From Chimonanthus salicifolius (taxonomy: Eukaryota; Streptophyta; Magnoliopsida; Laurales; Calycanthaceae): a stretch of 64,000 nt of DNA. A program made the translations under genes and the position numbers. Within the stretch, counting starts at the first letter, position 1. Each line of letters opens with the position of its first letter. Shown piece by piece: positions 1-13,009 of the stretch. The notes under the pieces were generated by a model. That model searched no databases and was not told where the DNA came from. It saw nothing but the letters and a program-made list of their open reading frames with translations. The DNA lies in NCBI GenBank assembly GCA_013350335.1, contig CM023540.1, positions 20,403,828-20,467,827 on the forward strand, given 5' to 3'.

Positions 1-1546
1 TTCTGCCATTATCTACTTCAGCTTGATACGTCAATCTCAAGTTTAGCTCGGCAAACATTCAAATAAAACTCAACTTGTTAGGTATTCATCTCAAAAGATT
101 AGCCCATTAGGTGGAGTGACTCAAGTCTTTTATAAGTCTCTAAATATCTCTCTTAACAACCAATGTATGACTCGTTCCTGCCCCAACACAACTGCCCTCA
201 CTTGGCTTGAGTCATCTCAGATACGACGATAAGTGTCCAAGCTAAGCTCAAATTGACCACAACACAAACCCTTGGTTTAAGGCAAATTGTCACTCATGTT
301 GCTCTCAGTATGGCCTAATAGTATCTAGTGATAATAGTATTACTTGTATTTACATTACATGCTTGGCCAATTTTTTTTTTTTTTTAAATTTTAAATCTAT
401 AATTCTAATAAAATGAATTAAACATTATGATAAAAAATATTTATCCTTTAGTTTTATTATTCTTTTAAAAATTAAGAATTGGGATGATTAATTAACTCTA
501 TTATAAGATTAAAATGATTATATAAATATCAGAATTTAACTAACCATTATTCTTATCATTTTTTCAGAAATTTTAATAAAAGTGTAACATAAGGAAGTCC
601 CTAAATGAGGAAACTTACTCTTCGCTCTAATATAGATGGTTGAATGGAAATAAAATGGGTTTAAATTTAAATGATTGTTTTATGTTTTATAGTTTATAAT
701 TGAGTGATAATTTTTTAATATAATTTTACTTTATAAACTGTTTTAAATGCATTATATAATTTAGCATGTTAACTACTCTTTTTAAATACAATAAAATAGT
801 AATAAAAATAAAAAAACAACATGCATGTCATAAGTGGAAATTAAATTTATCATAAGAAAGATTGAATGAATTAGCTCTCTTATCTATTGAAAAAATATAT
901 TAAAAAAACTTGAATATAGTAATTTAATTAGTAATTTTACATCTCAAAATCCGAGATTTTTTTTTAAATAATACCTTTTTATAAATTTGATTATGATATT
1001 TTATTTAGATATTTCACATTTTGTAAAAGAAATTATATCATTTTATTTTTTATGAGTGGATAAAAAACCATCTCAAGAATTTGTCTACTGAGACGAGGAT
1101 AAGTTAATTGAGAACTCTCTCTCTCTTAATAGAAGAGTTTTTAAAATAGAAGTAGAGAACACATCTTCTGTTGTAGAAAAGAGAAAAATCACTTTGATAC
1201 AAACTAGTTCATAGCTCGGGCTGAATTTTGTGAAGTAAAAAATAAAATTATTAAAATTCAATGAACTTAAGAAAGACTTCAATTAAAATAAATTATTTCA
1301 ATTTCATATTTATACATATATACACTTTTTTCATTAAATCTCTCACATTAAAAAATTAGACTTCTAAATATAGTGTAATAAAGATAAAAAATTATTTAAA
1401 TTCGTTCAAATTTAGAAAGAAATTAGTTGAACTAATTAATGCGCTTTTCTTTCAATCATATTATTAGATGTTTCTTAATGGGCATTTCAAATTTGACCAA
1501 AGTGAGCCCAACAAAGTTGGGAAGCTTAATATTAATAACAATAATA
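1..1546. other. AT-rich intergenic flank
   Basis: No coding region is supported. The sequence is AT-rich with poly-T runs (near 370-385) and short chance reading frames. The only recognisable piece is the short repeat near 107-196, listed separately. Confidence 0.6.
107..196 (+). repeat. Short dispersed repeat, copy 1
   Basis: About 90 bases resemble 14096-14185: both read through aggtggagt, ataagtct and a c-rich end in the same order and spacing. The second copy contains gatgtgggactctcgttccc, a motif I recall seeing near many plant genes. The family is unassigned. Confidence 0.45.
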
Positions 1547-1655
1547 CTCTTTCTGTCCCAAATTAGTTGTCTGATTTATATTAAAATAGTATAAAGTATG
1601 TTCCTTAAAAAATACAAATCTTTCAAATGAGACAACTAAAATAGGACGGAGGGAT
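1547..1655. mobile_element. Stowaway-like MITE, 109 bp
   Basis: The ends form an imperfect inverted repeat: ctctttctgtccc on the left against gggacggaggg-type sequence on the right (as read, ggacggagggat). The next words are also inverted (ttgtctgattt and aaatgagacaa). A TA dinucleotide flanks each side. The ctccctccgtccc end and TA duplication are typical of Stowaway/Tc1-mariner MITEs. There is no coding capacity. Confidence 0.82.
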
Positions 1656-2208
1656 TATAAAATTATTAACTAAGGTTTAATTAATGAGTTAAAATAATAT
1701 TTTAATTAAAAAATATTTTTTGACAAATAAAAAATAGATGTTGAATTTTTGAAAAAATAAAAACTAAAATTTTATTTTATATTTTTTGAAATGAATAAAT
1801 ACTTATTAAAAACATAAATCCAAATTAAATTCAAAGAACCAAAATAGGACTCACCTTATTAGAGAGACTTAAATAAAGCCTAAAGTTTAAACTCACTCAA
1901 GTGAATTTGATATGTGGAAATGAACAAAAAAATCTTATATTGTGGTTATTTAACGATATTATCATATTATTAATATGAAAAATAATTTTTTGTCAATATA
2001 TATTTTAATCATTAAAAAAATCCTTTATTATAAATATTATTTGATTTTTATTAAGTTATTTATAGGGTCCTTTTTCTCCCTCATTTATCGTCTCTATTAT
2101 ACTTTTGTATTTATACAAAATATGGAAGGGTCGCGTCTAAGTAGTCCTTAGGTCTATCTGTAATTGTGGTCCCTCTCGTTCCACCGTCCATCCATCCGCT
2201 TTCCTCTC
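1656..2208. other. AT-rich gene-proximal flank
   Basis: No gene, RNA or clear repeat is visible. Base composition becomes less AT-rich after about 2100, as expected on approach to the predicted GME promoter. Confidence 0.5.
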
Positions 2209-2308
2209 TTTAAATAAGAAAAGCTCCTCCTTTTTAGAGCCGCTGACAGCTTCAAAACCTTTACTGCTTCTCTTTCTCATTCGATCGGTCCTCTTTGAAG
2301 TTGCAGAG
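2209..2308 (+). promoter_or_regulatory. Probable GME promoter TATA box and 5'UTR exon
   Basis: A TATA-like tttaaata lies at 2209-2216, followed by a pyrimidine-rich leader. A good donor (gcagag then gtaaat) falls after 2308. The first coding exon starts one base after an acceptor (ttttgcag, ending 5145), so the start codon sits at the beginning of a downstream exon and an untranslated first exon must exist upstream. This is the best candidate, but the 2.8-kb intron it implies is inferred. A leader starting downstream of the foldback element is also possible. Confidence 0.42.
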
Positions 2309-2370
2309 GTAAATTCAATAGCTTTCTTTACTGATACCATTGTTGTCGCAAGTCTGGGCACCGTCTATTT

Positions 2371-3452
2371 TCCTAAAAGATACACAATATTTTTAAATTC
2401 CCATTCTACCACCTTTCTTTAATTACGAAAATGCCATTTTCTTCGTCTTCTTCTTCCACGTAACCCCTTTCTTGCAGAACTCTCTCGACTTCTCCATCTC
2501 TCTCACGGTGCTTTTTCTCCGCTGCGTGCTCTCTGTCTCACTCTCCCCTCTATCCCAGGTGCTCTCTCTCAAGCCCTGTCTCTCTTTTGGTGCTCTCTCT
2601 CAAGCCCTGTCTCTCTTTTGGCGCTCTCTCTCTCACATGTCTTTGTCTCCGATTGAAGCGACTTCAGTAGCCGGACATTGCAAAGTGTCGTACATTTACA
2701 GACATCGCACTCCATTGCCGATTGGTAAAGACTTTTTAGTTTGATATGATTTCTTTTCCAAATCCAAAAATCCATTCAAAACCCCTAGTTTTTCTGATTT
2801 TTCCTACATCTGATTTTTTTTTTTGAATTTTTTTTTCCAAATTAAAAAAATTAGCTATGACCATATGAGAAAAGAAATCCTAAAGAAGAGGTGTTGTATT
2901 TAAAAAAAATAAAAATAGAGCTAAGTTTTTTCAGATTCAGAGTGTTCTATGGATATATATTTTTTAGATAATGATTTTTATTATTTTAATCCGAAAGGCT
3001 CTTTTCAGAGTCAAGTTCACTCGGACTGATTCACTTGAGTTGAGATTTTCAATAATGCTCGTATCTAATTTTTTAATTTGAAAAATAAAATTAAGATTTA
3101 AAAAAAATGTAAATATGAGAAAAGTCAGAAAGCTATGAGTTTTGAATGAATTTTTGGATTTGTAATAGAAATCAAATCAAACTAAAAAATTTCTTACTAA
3201 TCGGGCAATATTGTGCGATGTCTGGGAATGGACTATGGTTTGCAATGTTCGGCTATGGAGGTGGACTCGGCCTTCGCTTCGATCTGAAATGAAAATGAAA
3301 ATGAGAGAGGCGAGAGAGGAGAGAGAGAGATGGAGGAGACTGAGAGAGTACTCCCAGAGTCTAAGGGAAAGAAGTGGTTCTGCTTTGGATGGGAAGAAAG
3401 AAAGAAAATGCTGTTTTCGTAATTAAAAACATTGTGTACATCCGCTTTTCCC
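2371..3452. mobile_element. Foldback (long inverted repeat) element in the GME 5' region
   Basis: Two arms of roughly 330-400 bases face each other around a loop of about 340 bases. Matching segments run inward in order: tacacaatatttttaa with its complement near 3425-3440; attacgaaaatgc with its complement near 3408-3425; CT-rich (2480-2640) with GA-rich (3300-3345); a stretch around 2670-2790 (gccggacattgcaaa, gacatcgcac, agtttgat, ccaaatccaaaaatcc) with the complement at 3135-3260. The left arm also holds a duplicated 30-base CT-rich unit. Long arms with a short loop suggest a foldback or Mutator-like non-autonomous element. No clear target duplication was found. Confidence 0.7.
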
Positions 3453-5146
3453 AGTAGTAAATTCCCCTTTTTTTTATTAAATATGTTTCTATTTTCTTTG
3501 CTATTTGGTTGCTTTTACCGTAGAATTCTTGGATTCTGGACTTGGGCTTTTCATTTTTAATGGGTTTCTGTTCAATTATCGATCTGAATGCTTTTGTGGA
3601 AGAATCTTTCCTCTGCTTGTAGTTTATGTTCCCTTCTCAATTTAGTGGAGTGTATTTTTATCTTTTTGTTAATTTATTGATTCTTTTGTTTCTTGGCCTG
3701 CTTCATGTTATTTCACAGTACTTTGCTTTTGCCATTTTATTGTCTGGATACTAATTTGATAGATAGGCTTCCATTTGGTGTTCATTGGTTAATCTCAGAA
3801 GTAAAATTTGTTATCTGATTAGAATTTGTCCTTGTGCGGTCTGATTTTTCCCTTGATTTCTGCTTTCTCTTTCCTTTTTCATTCAAATTAGGGTATACGT
3901 TTTAAGAATGCAAAACATAATCTTTTTGTTTCTTAGGTTTTTTGCTTAATCTCACAAGTAAAATGTGTTATCTGATTTTGAATTTTTCCTTGTAAAATCT
4001 GATTTTCCCTTGATTTCTGCTCTCTTTCCTTTTTCATTCAAATTAGGGTAATACGGTTTAAGAATGGAAAACAGTAGCTTTTTGTTACTTAGGTTTTTTG
4101 GTTAAATTTTCAAATTAGTAGTGCCTTTGGAAGGAAAAGGAGTTGTTTTTTTTGTTTCCCTATGAAGGACAACTGACAAGGTTTTGACCCATGTGAGCCA
4201 TCCTTGAATGTTCCTAAAATCAGCAAACGATTTAGTATTTGGCTGAAATCACAATCTAGTTTGGATTATTTGTTCCTTGGATAGAAAAAAGAACTTTAGT
4301 CCTGTTTCTTACACGGATTTCATTTACAAAGTTTTGCTCCATTTACATGTTCTATATAGTTCAATCCCTTACTTTGGCCCAAGATTCCGGTACCAGAATC
4401 TGTCGTATGAGAGCTATGTGAATGTACCTGGAAATTGCAATAACAATCTATTTTAGTGTATTGAGTTGCCATCCATTCTACTCTGCATTTCAAGCAGTGG
4501 GATATTACAAAATAGATTAAGTGACTGTTGTATTCATGGTCATTTGGCAGCCAGTAAAAATGCAGTATGGGAAAATTTTATGTATGCATCACCTTTCATT
4601 AAAAAATACAGTTAAATTTTGACAATATGAAAATTATAATGCCCATGTGTCAAATGCTTCTAATAGCATCTATAAGTTTTTTCAATAATGTATGTCAAAG
4701 TCTATAAAAAATATGGTAAATCACAGTAAGACACATGTATTCTTCTACATGTTTTATGGGTTCAATAAAAATACACTATTGTAATTTGAATTTTAAAAAA
4801 TAGAATGAATTTATGTGTTTTTGTTTAATATGACTGTATATGTATTCTGTAATATATGTCTATTGATTAACTAGGCTTCTATTTGTCTTATCTGCGACAA
4901 ATCTCTATCAGTGTCTACCATTGATACATCCCTGATGATAACTAGGGATGAAAAAAGTTGGAGACAATGTATGTAGGCAAGTTCTATAGCATCCATATGC
5001 TCTGTTGCATCAACTGTTCTGCAGAATGGATGATCTTTTGTTCTGCCAAAATGATCCAAATCAATAGCGATGTGAGGTGCATCCTAACAGTGTTTTGAAC
5101 ATTAAATTTTAGGCAACTCATTTTGGTTCTGATTCAGTTTTGCAGT
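3453..5146 (+). other. Rest of the predicted GME 5'UTR intron
   Basis: T-rich, intron-like sequence with no coding signal. It ends at acceptor ttttgcag, one base before the start codon. It contains the tandem duplication at 3792-4105 and otherwise nothing recognisable. Confidence 0.5.
3792..4105 (+). repeat. Tandem duplication, period about 157 bp
   Basis: The block beginning aatctcagaagtaaaat at 3792 is repeated from about 3949 (aatctcacaagtaaaat). Both copies continue through cccttgatttctgct and ttcattcaaattagggta to cttaggtttttt. Small differences show it is not recent. Confidence 0.85.
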
Positions 5147-8100
5147 ATGGGAGGTGCTGGGACTGAAGGGACCAACTATGGAGAGTACACCTATACTGAT
5201 TTGGAGAGAGAGCCTTACTGGCCTTCAGAGAAGCTTCGGATATCAATAACTGGTGCTGGTGGTTTCATTGCCTCACACATTGCCAGGCGTTTAAAGAGTG
5301 AGGGGCACTATATCATTGCCTCGGACTGGAAGAAGAATGAACACATGACTGAGGATATGTTCTGCCATGAATTTCACCTTGTTGATCTGCGTGTAATGGA
5401 AAATTGCTTAAAAGTCACAAAAGGTGTTGATCATGTTTTCAATCTCGCTGCTGATATGGGAGGAATGGGGTTTATTCAGTCCAACCATTCAGTTATCATG
5501 TATAACAACACTATGATTAGTTTCAATATGCTTGAAGCAGCAAGGATTAATGGGGTGAAGAGGTATGTGCATTTGAAGGTTTATAAATTTCGTTTGAAAA
5601 ATTAGTGTTAGGAATCAAGGTCTTTTTTTCTCCTATCTTTGGTGGTATTGGTTACACTATTGATTAATATGTTTTTAAGTTTTATCGCTCTCTAATAATA
5701 TATGCCATTGATTAATATGTATTTGACCAGTCAGCTCTCTAACAATACATCTCATGGTACATTTGAAGAACTCTCAATTTTCTTCTATTCATTCATTTTT
5801 TTTTCTTTTTCACTTCAAAAGTCGAAAATATTCCAAGAATCTCATTGTAGAATAGTTTATACTCAATGTAATAGGTAATTATGAGTATATTTATATTGTA
5901 TTTTTTTGGTATATGGATATTGTTTTCAATAATGCAAAAGTTAACACTGATCTTCAAAGATTGTAAGCTAAAGAAATTGTCAAAATAGTGTTTTTCTATT
6001 TTCTATGTGTTTGATGCTGCATCAAAGTATTTTGCATGAAATGGGACCCAATTCATTTGTTGTAATCAATAATGAAACTTTTTTTAGAGTACAGGCAGTG
6101 CAATAATGGTTCTAAGATGACCAGAAAGAAATGATCCTTACATGTTGACAGCATGACTAATGACCACTGCTTTTGTGTTTGCCTGCCCTTGTTTGTCACT
6201 TACTTTCCCATAGAGACAGTTAAAGAACTTGCAACCCTCTGATGATCAAAAGTGAAACTTTTATTTAGAGTACAGACAGTACAATAATGGCTCTAAGATG
6301 ACCAGAAAGAAATGATCCTTACATATTGACAGCATGACTAATGACCACTGCTTTTGTGTTTGCCTGCCCTTGTTAGTCACTTACTTTCCTGTAGAGACGG
6401 TAAAAGAACTCTTTTTTTGCAACAGGAGACAGTAAAAGAACTTGCAATCCTCTTGCCATTGTAGCTGGAGTAAAATCCTTTTTCCCCTTTTAACTTTCTG
6501 GGTGGGATATGAAGGGGGGGTTGGGGGTTGGGTCACAAGGGGACTCAAGTGCAAGTGATGTACAACACACATGCCTAGTCACGAGCAGAGCCCACTTCCA
6601 ATTTTTTTTTTAATTAATTGTTATTATTATTATTACTATTTTCGATTCATGTTCTGGTCAAATTCATATTTGATCATTTGTCGTGTTGCAGTTAGAGTCC
6701 TAGTTTAGTATAGAGACATAGTTGGTCATGAGAGTCCATTGGTATATTTTTGTTGAGTTAGTCTTGGATTTAATTTCTGTATATATATAAATACAGAGTT
6801 GTAGATAGGGAGGCACACCTATGGAAATTGGATTTTAGAATTGCTATCTTTATTTTTCTTTCTTTCTTCTACCTTCTGCCTAGTTGGAGACCCCTCTAGA
6901 TTGCTGGCCGAGATCCAGCCACCCCATCGTCAGAACCTGGGCTATATCCCAGGCGAGTATCCAGCCCACCGCGTCGTCGCTGGGATCTGGGCATTATCCC
7001 AGAAACAATTCCCGCTGCTGTTACAGATTTCCGTCATCTGCATCTGCATCGCTGGATCCTTCTCTCCTCCTGCCTTCACTCCACATCTCAGGTACAGGTA
7101 TCCATCACCTTCTCCAATCGCAAGACCCATCTTCTCGCCTATTCCCATTCCCAATCTCGACCCTCTTTCCACCTTCACCTTCGTCCAACCAGCCAATACA
7201 TTCAAAACCATCTTCCATCTTTTCCAAGTTCTTCTCTCTCCGACTTTCCCGTCTTCCCTTTTTTTCAAATGACCACACCCTACCATCCATTGTCTTTATC
7301 TCTCCACTAAAGACAACTTGCCATCTTTTCCACCACTTTCCCAATTCATGCTTGACCCCTCATGCATTAAAGCCATTTTTTTCTTCCATAAATACCCCTC
7401 AACTTCCTCCTATTTACCCACTCACACAATTTTCCCATCTTTTCCCTCATTACTCTTCCCTTTTTAACTTTTACCCACCTATCCTAAGCCAAACTTTGAC
7501 CAGTTGACTAGACTTTTGACTGTTTGACTCGATTTTATCGGGTTTGACCAGGCCTTTTAAACCTGCACCGCTTCTGCTACGTCAGCAAGGGTAAGTACTG
7601 ATTAGACCTCTCGTACAATTTTGATATACTAATTCTTTTTTAATGATTTAGACCCCTCATAATACTAGATCTTCTTGTCTTAATTTTGATAAGAGGATCT
7701 CATCACCTTTTCCCCTTGCAAGTGGAATGGTTTTTAATTTTGAAGTCAAACGAACTTTCCTAATGTTCTCTTAGGATTCCTTCCACTCCCACCAGGCTGA
7801 GATTCCCCTTATTCTTTCACTTCCTTTTGTGAAGGTAATTCATTCTTTTTTTTTGGGACTATTATGATAAAAAAATATATATTTTAAGCATAGATTACAA
7901 AAAGCATGTTCAATTTCTTAAAGGAGAGGACAAGATAGAACTCATGTTTGTTGTTCTTATGAGTGTTCTTTCTTGTGAAATTTTGAATTTATGATTTTAA
8001 TATGAAATTAATAGGAAATGGTTTATCTAGGTTATAAATTTAGGTGCCTACTACCAAGTTTTTAAAACTTTTGTCTTCTAGCAACTAGGCTTTAGTTCTC

Positions 8101-10492
8101 TTAAGGGTCAGTCATTATATAAGTTGGACTCTAGGGCACTATGATGCAGTGAATTGTATATGCCGGAGTCATGTTGTGGATCTTATGGCTCCACTGTGGA
8201 TGCTTTGCCAAAACAAATTCTCCCAGTCTGGAAATTTGTCATTCCTTATTCTTTGGCTGCATATTTGGTGACCTATGTTGTTGATTTGGTTACCCTTCTA
8301 GGGATTACAAAATGAAAATGTTCCAGATTGGAAATCAATAATTCTTCATTCAGAGGCCCTACATTATGCGGCTAAGAATTCACTTGAAGCACCAATTAAG
8401 ATCTCTTCCAAAACAAAACATATAAAAAAAAGGGAAAATAAAAAAGAGAGCGACAAAAGAGAAGAATGGAGGTCAAAGATGTTCCAGTTCGGAACGGTTT
8501 GGACATGACTCGTAGTAATCATTTGAGCATTGTTACTGAATTAGACAAACTTGTTTTTTTCTCCATTTATTTCCTGGTTACTTGGAACCTACTTAGGCGA
8601 GTGACTATTTTATGAGTTCAGTCTCATATTTTTTGGGCTTAACTTTCTACATATGCTGGGCTCTCTACTTCTCTTCATAATAGGAATGATTTAACTGACC
8701 TTCTAATCAAGCAATGCTTGCAATGTTGGTACACAGATTCTTCTATGCATCTAGTGCTTGCATCTACCCAGAGTTCAAGCAGTTGGAAACTAATGTAAGC
8801 TTGAAGGAGTCTGATGCATGGCCTGCAGAGGTTTGTCTTTTAAACTAATCAAGACTGTTTCATTCCTGCAGCAATAATTTTCTATAATTTTGTAGGATCA
8901 TACTTTGCTCTATTTGGGTTCAAATAGTTTGGGTGTCAGGCAGTCCAAAGAATTTTTTTGCCAATTCCAATTTTGAGTGTCAGCTCCAGATATATGGATA
9001 TATGTCTAGTTATGGTGATGAGAAGATTTAATTGATATGTTTCTATTGTAGGAAAGATTGTGCCATTTAATTTATTGAATTTCCTTATGTAGCCTCAAGA
9101 TGCTTACGGCCTGGAGAAACTTGCAACAGAAGAGTTATGCAAGCACTACACCAAAGACTTCGAAATTGAATGTCGGATTGGACGATTCCATAACATTTAT
9201 GGCCCTTTTGGAACTTGGAAAGGTAAGATGGGATTGCTAATCACTATAATCATGTATATTGTTAATTTGCTACCAGGTTGATGAATGTGGCTTCTCAAAT
9301 TTTCATATTAGGTGGGAGAGAGAAGGCCCCTGCTGCTTTCTGTAGAAAGGCTATTACATCCACAGATAAGTTTGAGATGTGGGGAGATGGGCTGCAAACT
9401 CGATCCTTCACCTTCATTGATGAATGTGTAGAAGGTGTCCTGAGGTAACTCACTAAAAGGGGCTTTTGTTCTCATATTACTCTCGAGGCACTTTTGTTTT
9501 CTACAGGGACTAATGTTGGATAGAAAGCCTGGTGGGTTGACTTTGATATGTTGTTCTATGAAATGAGTATGAGTGCCTTGGTGATATACTGCAGAAGATG
9601 GATTTGATGAAACTCTTCTGCTGACAAAGTATGGAGCATCATACCCACAGTATTTTGCAGATAAACCTCACAATTTGCACTAAGGACGAAAGGATCCATT
9701 GCTCTTTTTCTTTTCTTTTATTTTTTGGGTCACCCACAAAGCCCAAAATTTAGAACATGGGGATAGTGCTTCAGATACAATTGTTCCGGTGAGAGCTTTA
9801 AGCAAAATAGATATTAAAGAAAATGAATAATTATCTCTATATTCTGCCTAACACAAAGCCTAGGTGATTCTTTTTTTTCATAGACACTTCTCTCACTGTT
9901 CCATCTTCATTTGTTTTCCATCAAAAATATTTATTCATGTGTTTAGACTCACAAAGTCAGACTTTCGGGAGCCGGTGAACATTGGAAGTGATGAAATGGT
10001 CAGTATGAATGAAATGGCAGAAATAGTACTCAGCTTTGAGAACAAGAAGCTCCCCATTCATCATATTCCTGGCCCGGAGGGTGTGCGGGGTCGCAACTCA
10101 GACAACACTCTGATTAAAGAGAAGTTGGGATGGGCACCCACGATGAGATTGAAGGTACCTACGAGACTAGTGTTGTTTTCCTATTTTTGCTAATGAGACT
10201 AGTGTTGTTTTCCTGTTTTTGCTAATTTGCTAAGGCTGGTTTTCCTGTCAGCAAACTTACTGCTCTCCAAATTTGGGACTGCTTATCTATCTAAATTATT
10301 ATTGATCGTTTTCTCATTTGTCTATAAATTTTACAGGATGGGCTGAGGTTTACATACCTTTGGATCAAGGAACAGATTGAGAAAGAGAAATCTAAGGGTG
10401 TTGACTTGTCTGTGTATGGGTCATCCAAAGTGGTTGGTACACAAGCCCCTGTTCAACTTGGCTCTCTTCGTGCTGCTGACGGAAAAGAATGA
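5147..10492 (+). CDS. GME: GDP-mannose 3,5-epimerase, six coding exons
   Basis: This enzyme converts GDP-D-mannose to GDP-L-galactose (and GDP-L-gulose) in the cytosol, feeding ascorbate and cell-wall polysaccharide synthesis. Coding exons are 5147-5562, 8737-8830, 9093-9222, 9312-9444, 9947-10154 and 10337-10492; every junction is GT-AG and the reading frame closes at 378 aa, against 377 for the Arabidopsis protein. The extended-SDR fold is clear: NAD-binding GAGGFIASHIARR at residues 36-48, catalytic-type Cys147 in SSACIYPEF, YGLEK giving Tyr175 and Lys179, and Lys218 in GGREKAP. The C-terminus VQLGSLRAADGKE is family-typical. The start is the ATG just after an acceptor; an upstream in-frame ATG at 5123 lies in the intron. 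Intron 1 is long (3.2 kb) because of local duplications and an insertion-like block. No damage is visible. Confidence 0.97.
6080..6405 (+). repeat. Tandem duplication in GME intron 1, period about 181 bp
   Basis: The block tctaagatgaccagaaag starts at 6111 and again at 6292. The copies share everything from tagagtaca to the cacttactttcc region. A third partial piece (gagacagtaaaagaactt) follows near 6427. Confidence 0.88.
6690..7580 (+). other. Insertion-like block in GME intron 1 with TATA-like box and pyrimidine-rich tail
   Basis: The block has a TATA-like tatatataaatacag near 6781-6796, then a C-rich segment (6885-7110) and a CT-rich stretch to about 7510 that keeps two overlapping frames open. 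Composition differs sharply from the rest of the intron. It could be a non-autonomous LTR-type or retro-derived insertion, but I see no paired LTRs, primer-binding site or target duplication. I do not treat the open frames as genes. Confidence 0.35.
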
Positions 10493-10680
10493 AGAGTAGA
10501 TCATCAATTCTTGTGATCATGGTGCATCATTTTGTGAGGAAAGAGATTTTTGGTTTGGGGAATAATTTGTGGCAATATAGTAGCTTTTTATTTGCATTAA
10601 TATTTCAAGATCTTGTAGGGATGCATCTCCCCACTGTATTTGTGATGAATGTTATGATAGTCTATATATAACTTGTACGT
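10493..10680 (+). other. Probable GME 3'UTR
   Basis: The T-rich stretch after the stop codon has several near-canonical polyadenylation words (aataat, attaatatttc) and reads like a plant 3'UTR of about 180 bases. The exact end cannot be set from sequence. Confidence 0.5.
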
Positions 10681-10920
10681 TTTCACTTTACCAAGACTCG
10701 AGCTCGGCCCAACCCCATGAAACCAGCTATCATGGCCACACGGACAATGAGTGTCGGTAACTCCGCATTCAACATTGATCATTAAAGACTGTGGATAAGC
10801 CCACAGAGATAGGATTGACTTCCGTGGAGGTCATAACTTGCTTACTAAAGATGATCGCCATTTAACCGTGAGGGTTGGTTTAGTGGTCAAGAACCTGATG
10901 TGGGAGGTCAACCAAATAGG

Positions 10921-12866
10921 CATTCTACCAATAGACCTTATCAGAGCACTAACGAATCAGCTAGACTCAACCCATTTATTATTTTAGATACTTTTGAGAC
11001 ATTATTTTTTAGGCTCATTTTGCTAAAGGGTCATTCCAACATATCCATTTAACAATGGACTTTTACCATGATCTAAGGGTTATTTTGCCATAAATTCGAT
11101 TTTTATCAAACTTCAACTTATCCATTTACAACATTGGATTAAGCACAGATCCTAAGGTCATTCAGTATTTATGACAGTAATTTATTGGAGCTGATATTTG
11201 AAACCTCTACATTTTACAATCTTAGATGTGGTTTTTGAACCTGTTGTGCCCATAACCCAAATCCATTCTCTAATTCCAATCCATTTGGCCCAAATTGGGG
11301 GTTTGGGTCAAGTAGATTAAAATTTGTTCTTTACCCAAATTGCACCATTTATTTGTGACTATTTCTTTCACAATACATAACATAATTTTATGCTTCTATC
11401 TGTTGCATTTGGTCGGTTCATATCGTCTATCGACTCAAGGCAGTTAAACACGTGCTATAATTGTTCGGTAAATAGAGTACATTAACTCAATAGCACAACT
11501 CACTGCCCATAGATAACTGTGGATAAACTTCGTTACCAACGGTTCCATTGGGAAGTTGGATAACAGTGGGTTACTGTAGGTAACCGATTGTACCTTCTAT
11601 TTAAGAAGGGGAGTCATCACTCAGTTATAATTTGGGATCAGAAAATGATAGCCTTAGAAACATCTATAAATGATAATTTGGGATCAGTAAATGATAAAGT
11701 CCTCAACCAGATAGCCTTAGAAACATCTATAAATGAAAGGGCAGACTAAGAGAAGCTATTTCTCAATTCTCAACGTGAGAAGTCCCTTCTTCTGATGGTG
11801 AAGAAGAGGAACTGAGGTGGGTTCTACCACTCTCAATTCCTCTCTTCTCCTTCGGGCGAAGTCTCTTCTCGTCGACGGCCAAGGTTGGTAATCTCTCTCA
11901 GCAGCCAACCACCCCATGAATAGTGCACATGTAATCTCATTCATGCTTTAATCATAGCATGAGATTGCAAGTGCACTAGTCATGACCTGATTGGGTGTCT
12001 TCACGTACAGCAACCTCTCTCTCTCTTTCAAAGGTTCGTAGTGCCGAAGCAGGAATCAGAATCATTGATAAGAATTAGAGGAAACGCCAGGCTGTCTTCA
12101 TTTATAAGTTTCATCCAGATCAGTAACCAGAATTCAGGCCAGGTTTAAGTCTCGAAATTTTTCTTGTACTTGGGAGGGATAAAAATCACACCAAACCCAT
12201 GAGCAATTTCCTGCGATGGGCACCGGTGGCACCCATCGCAGGATATCTTGGAAAATCACTCTCTCTGGCTCATTGTTTGTCGTGGCACCGGTGGCCGACG
12301 AGACAGCAAATCATTAACATGGGTATATTTCAATCCTAATTGTACTAATTGATAAAATAATCAGTAAACAGATCGGTAATTGTCTTCACTTGGTGGTCAT
12401 TTTACTTCCACTCAGCAGTTAGATTTGAATTTGAATTTCGATTTAGTTGGATAAGATGAATAACCTCCATCGGTTAGACAACCACTTCAAACTACCGATT
12501 CGTTACTGGGGACAGTAATGAGTTGGTTTTCAAAGTGGGCCGAATTGATTTAATGGGTCTAAGTTTTTAAAAAAAAAATGAAGAAAAAAGGAAATTAAAA
12601 GCCGAAACAAAATTGTTGGATCGGAAAATTTGTAACAATCCCCTCAAATATAATAGAAAGTTTGCGTACAATTTGACACGAGGCAGTTTTCCTTATTCAA
12701 AGAGCTTTATCACGTTAGAAAAAAAAAAATCGATAGTCTTAGATTATTTTTAATCTTCTCATTTTAAGTGAGTATTTAATTCAGTGTTATTGGAGTAGAT
12801 AAATCCTAAGTCCCATTGGGTCATTGAGAAAGTGGGGGATCATAAAATAACAAATATTTTAATATA
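10921..12866 (+). repeat. Repeat R1, copy A (nearly full length)
   Basis: This is the only R1 copy outside the main mosaic and so gives the best estimate of the unit: about 1.95 kb from attctaccaatagac to aatataatgcattaa. Internal order is a left AT-rich part, a TATA-like ctatttaagaa (tatttaag at 11598-11605), the gagaagtcccttcttct segment, cagcagccaaccacccca, a CTCTC/GAAGC segment and a right part ending in gggtcattgagaaagtggg. It lacks the GT92 cargo. No coding frame is preserved and the superfamily is unknown. Confidence 0.8.
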
Positions 12867-12872
12867 ATGCAT

Positions 12873-12952
12873 TAATATATATATATACATACATATATAT
12901 ATATACATACATATATATATATATATACATACATATGTATATATATGTAACA
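12873..12952. repeat. AT/ACAT microsatellite
   Basis: Alternating runs of (at)n and (acat)n directly follow the end of R1 copy A. Confidence 0.9.
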
Positions 12953-13009
12953 TTGCATAGAGATTTTAGATAAAAGTTGTAAGTATATTATACCATTCTA
13001 AAGTGACAT

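Noticed and set aside
6841..7507. Two overlapping plus-strand frames (143 and 207 codons) in GME intron 1
   Set aside because: The CT-rich composition keeps several frames open at once on both strands. The content is low-complexity Ser/Pro/Phe with no domain.
10873..10915. Possible SINE head (ttggtttagtggtcaag)
   Set aside because: A weak A-box-like word is present, but no B box at the right distance, no A-tail and no target duplication.
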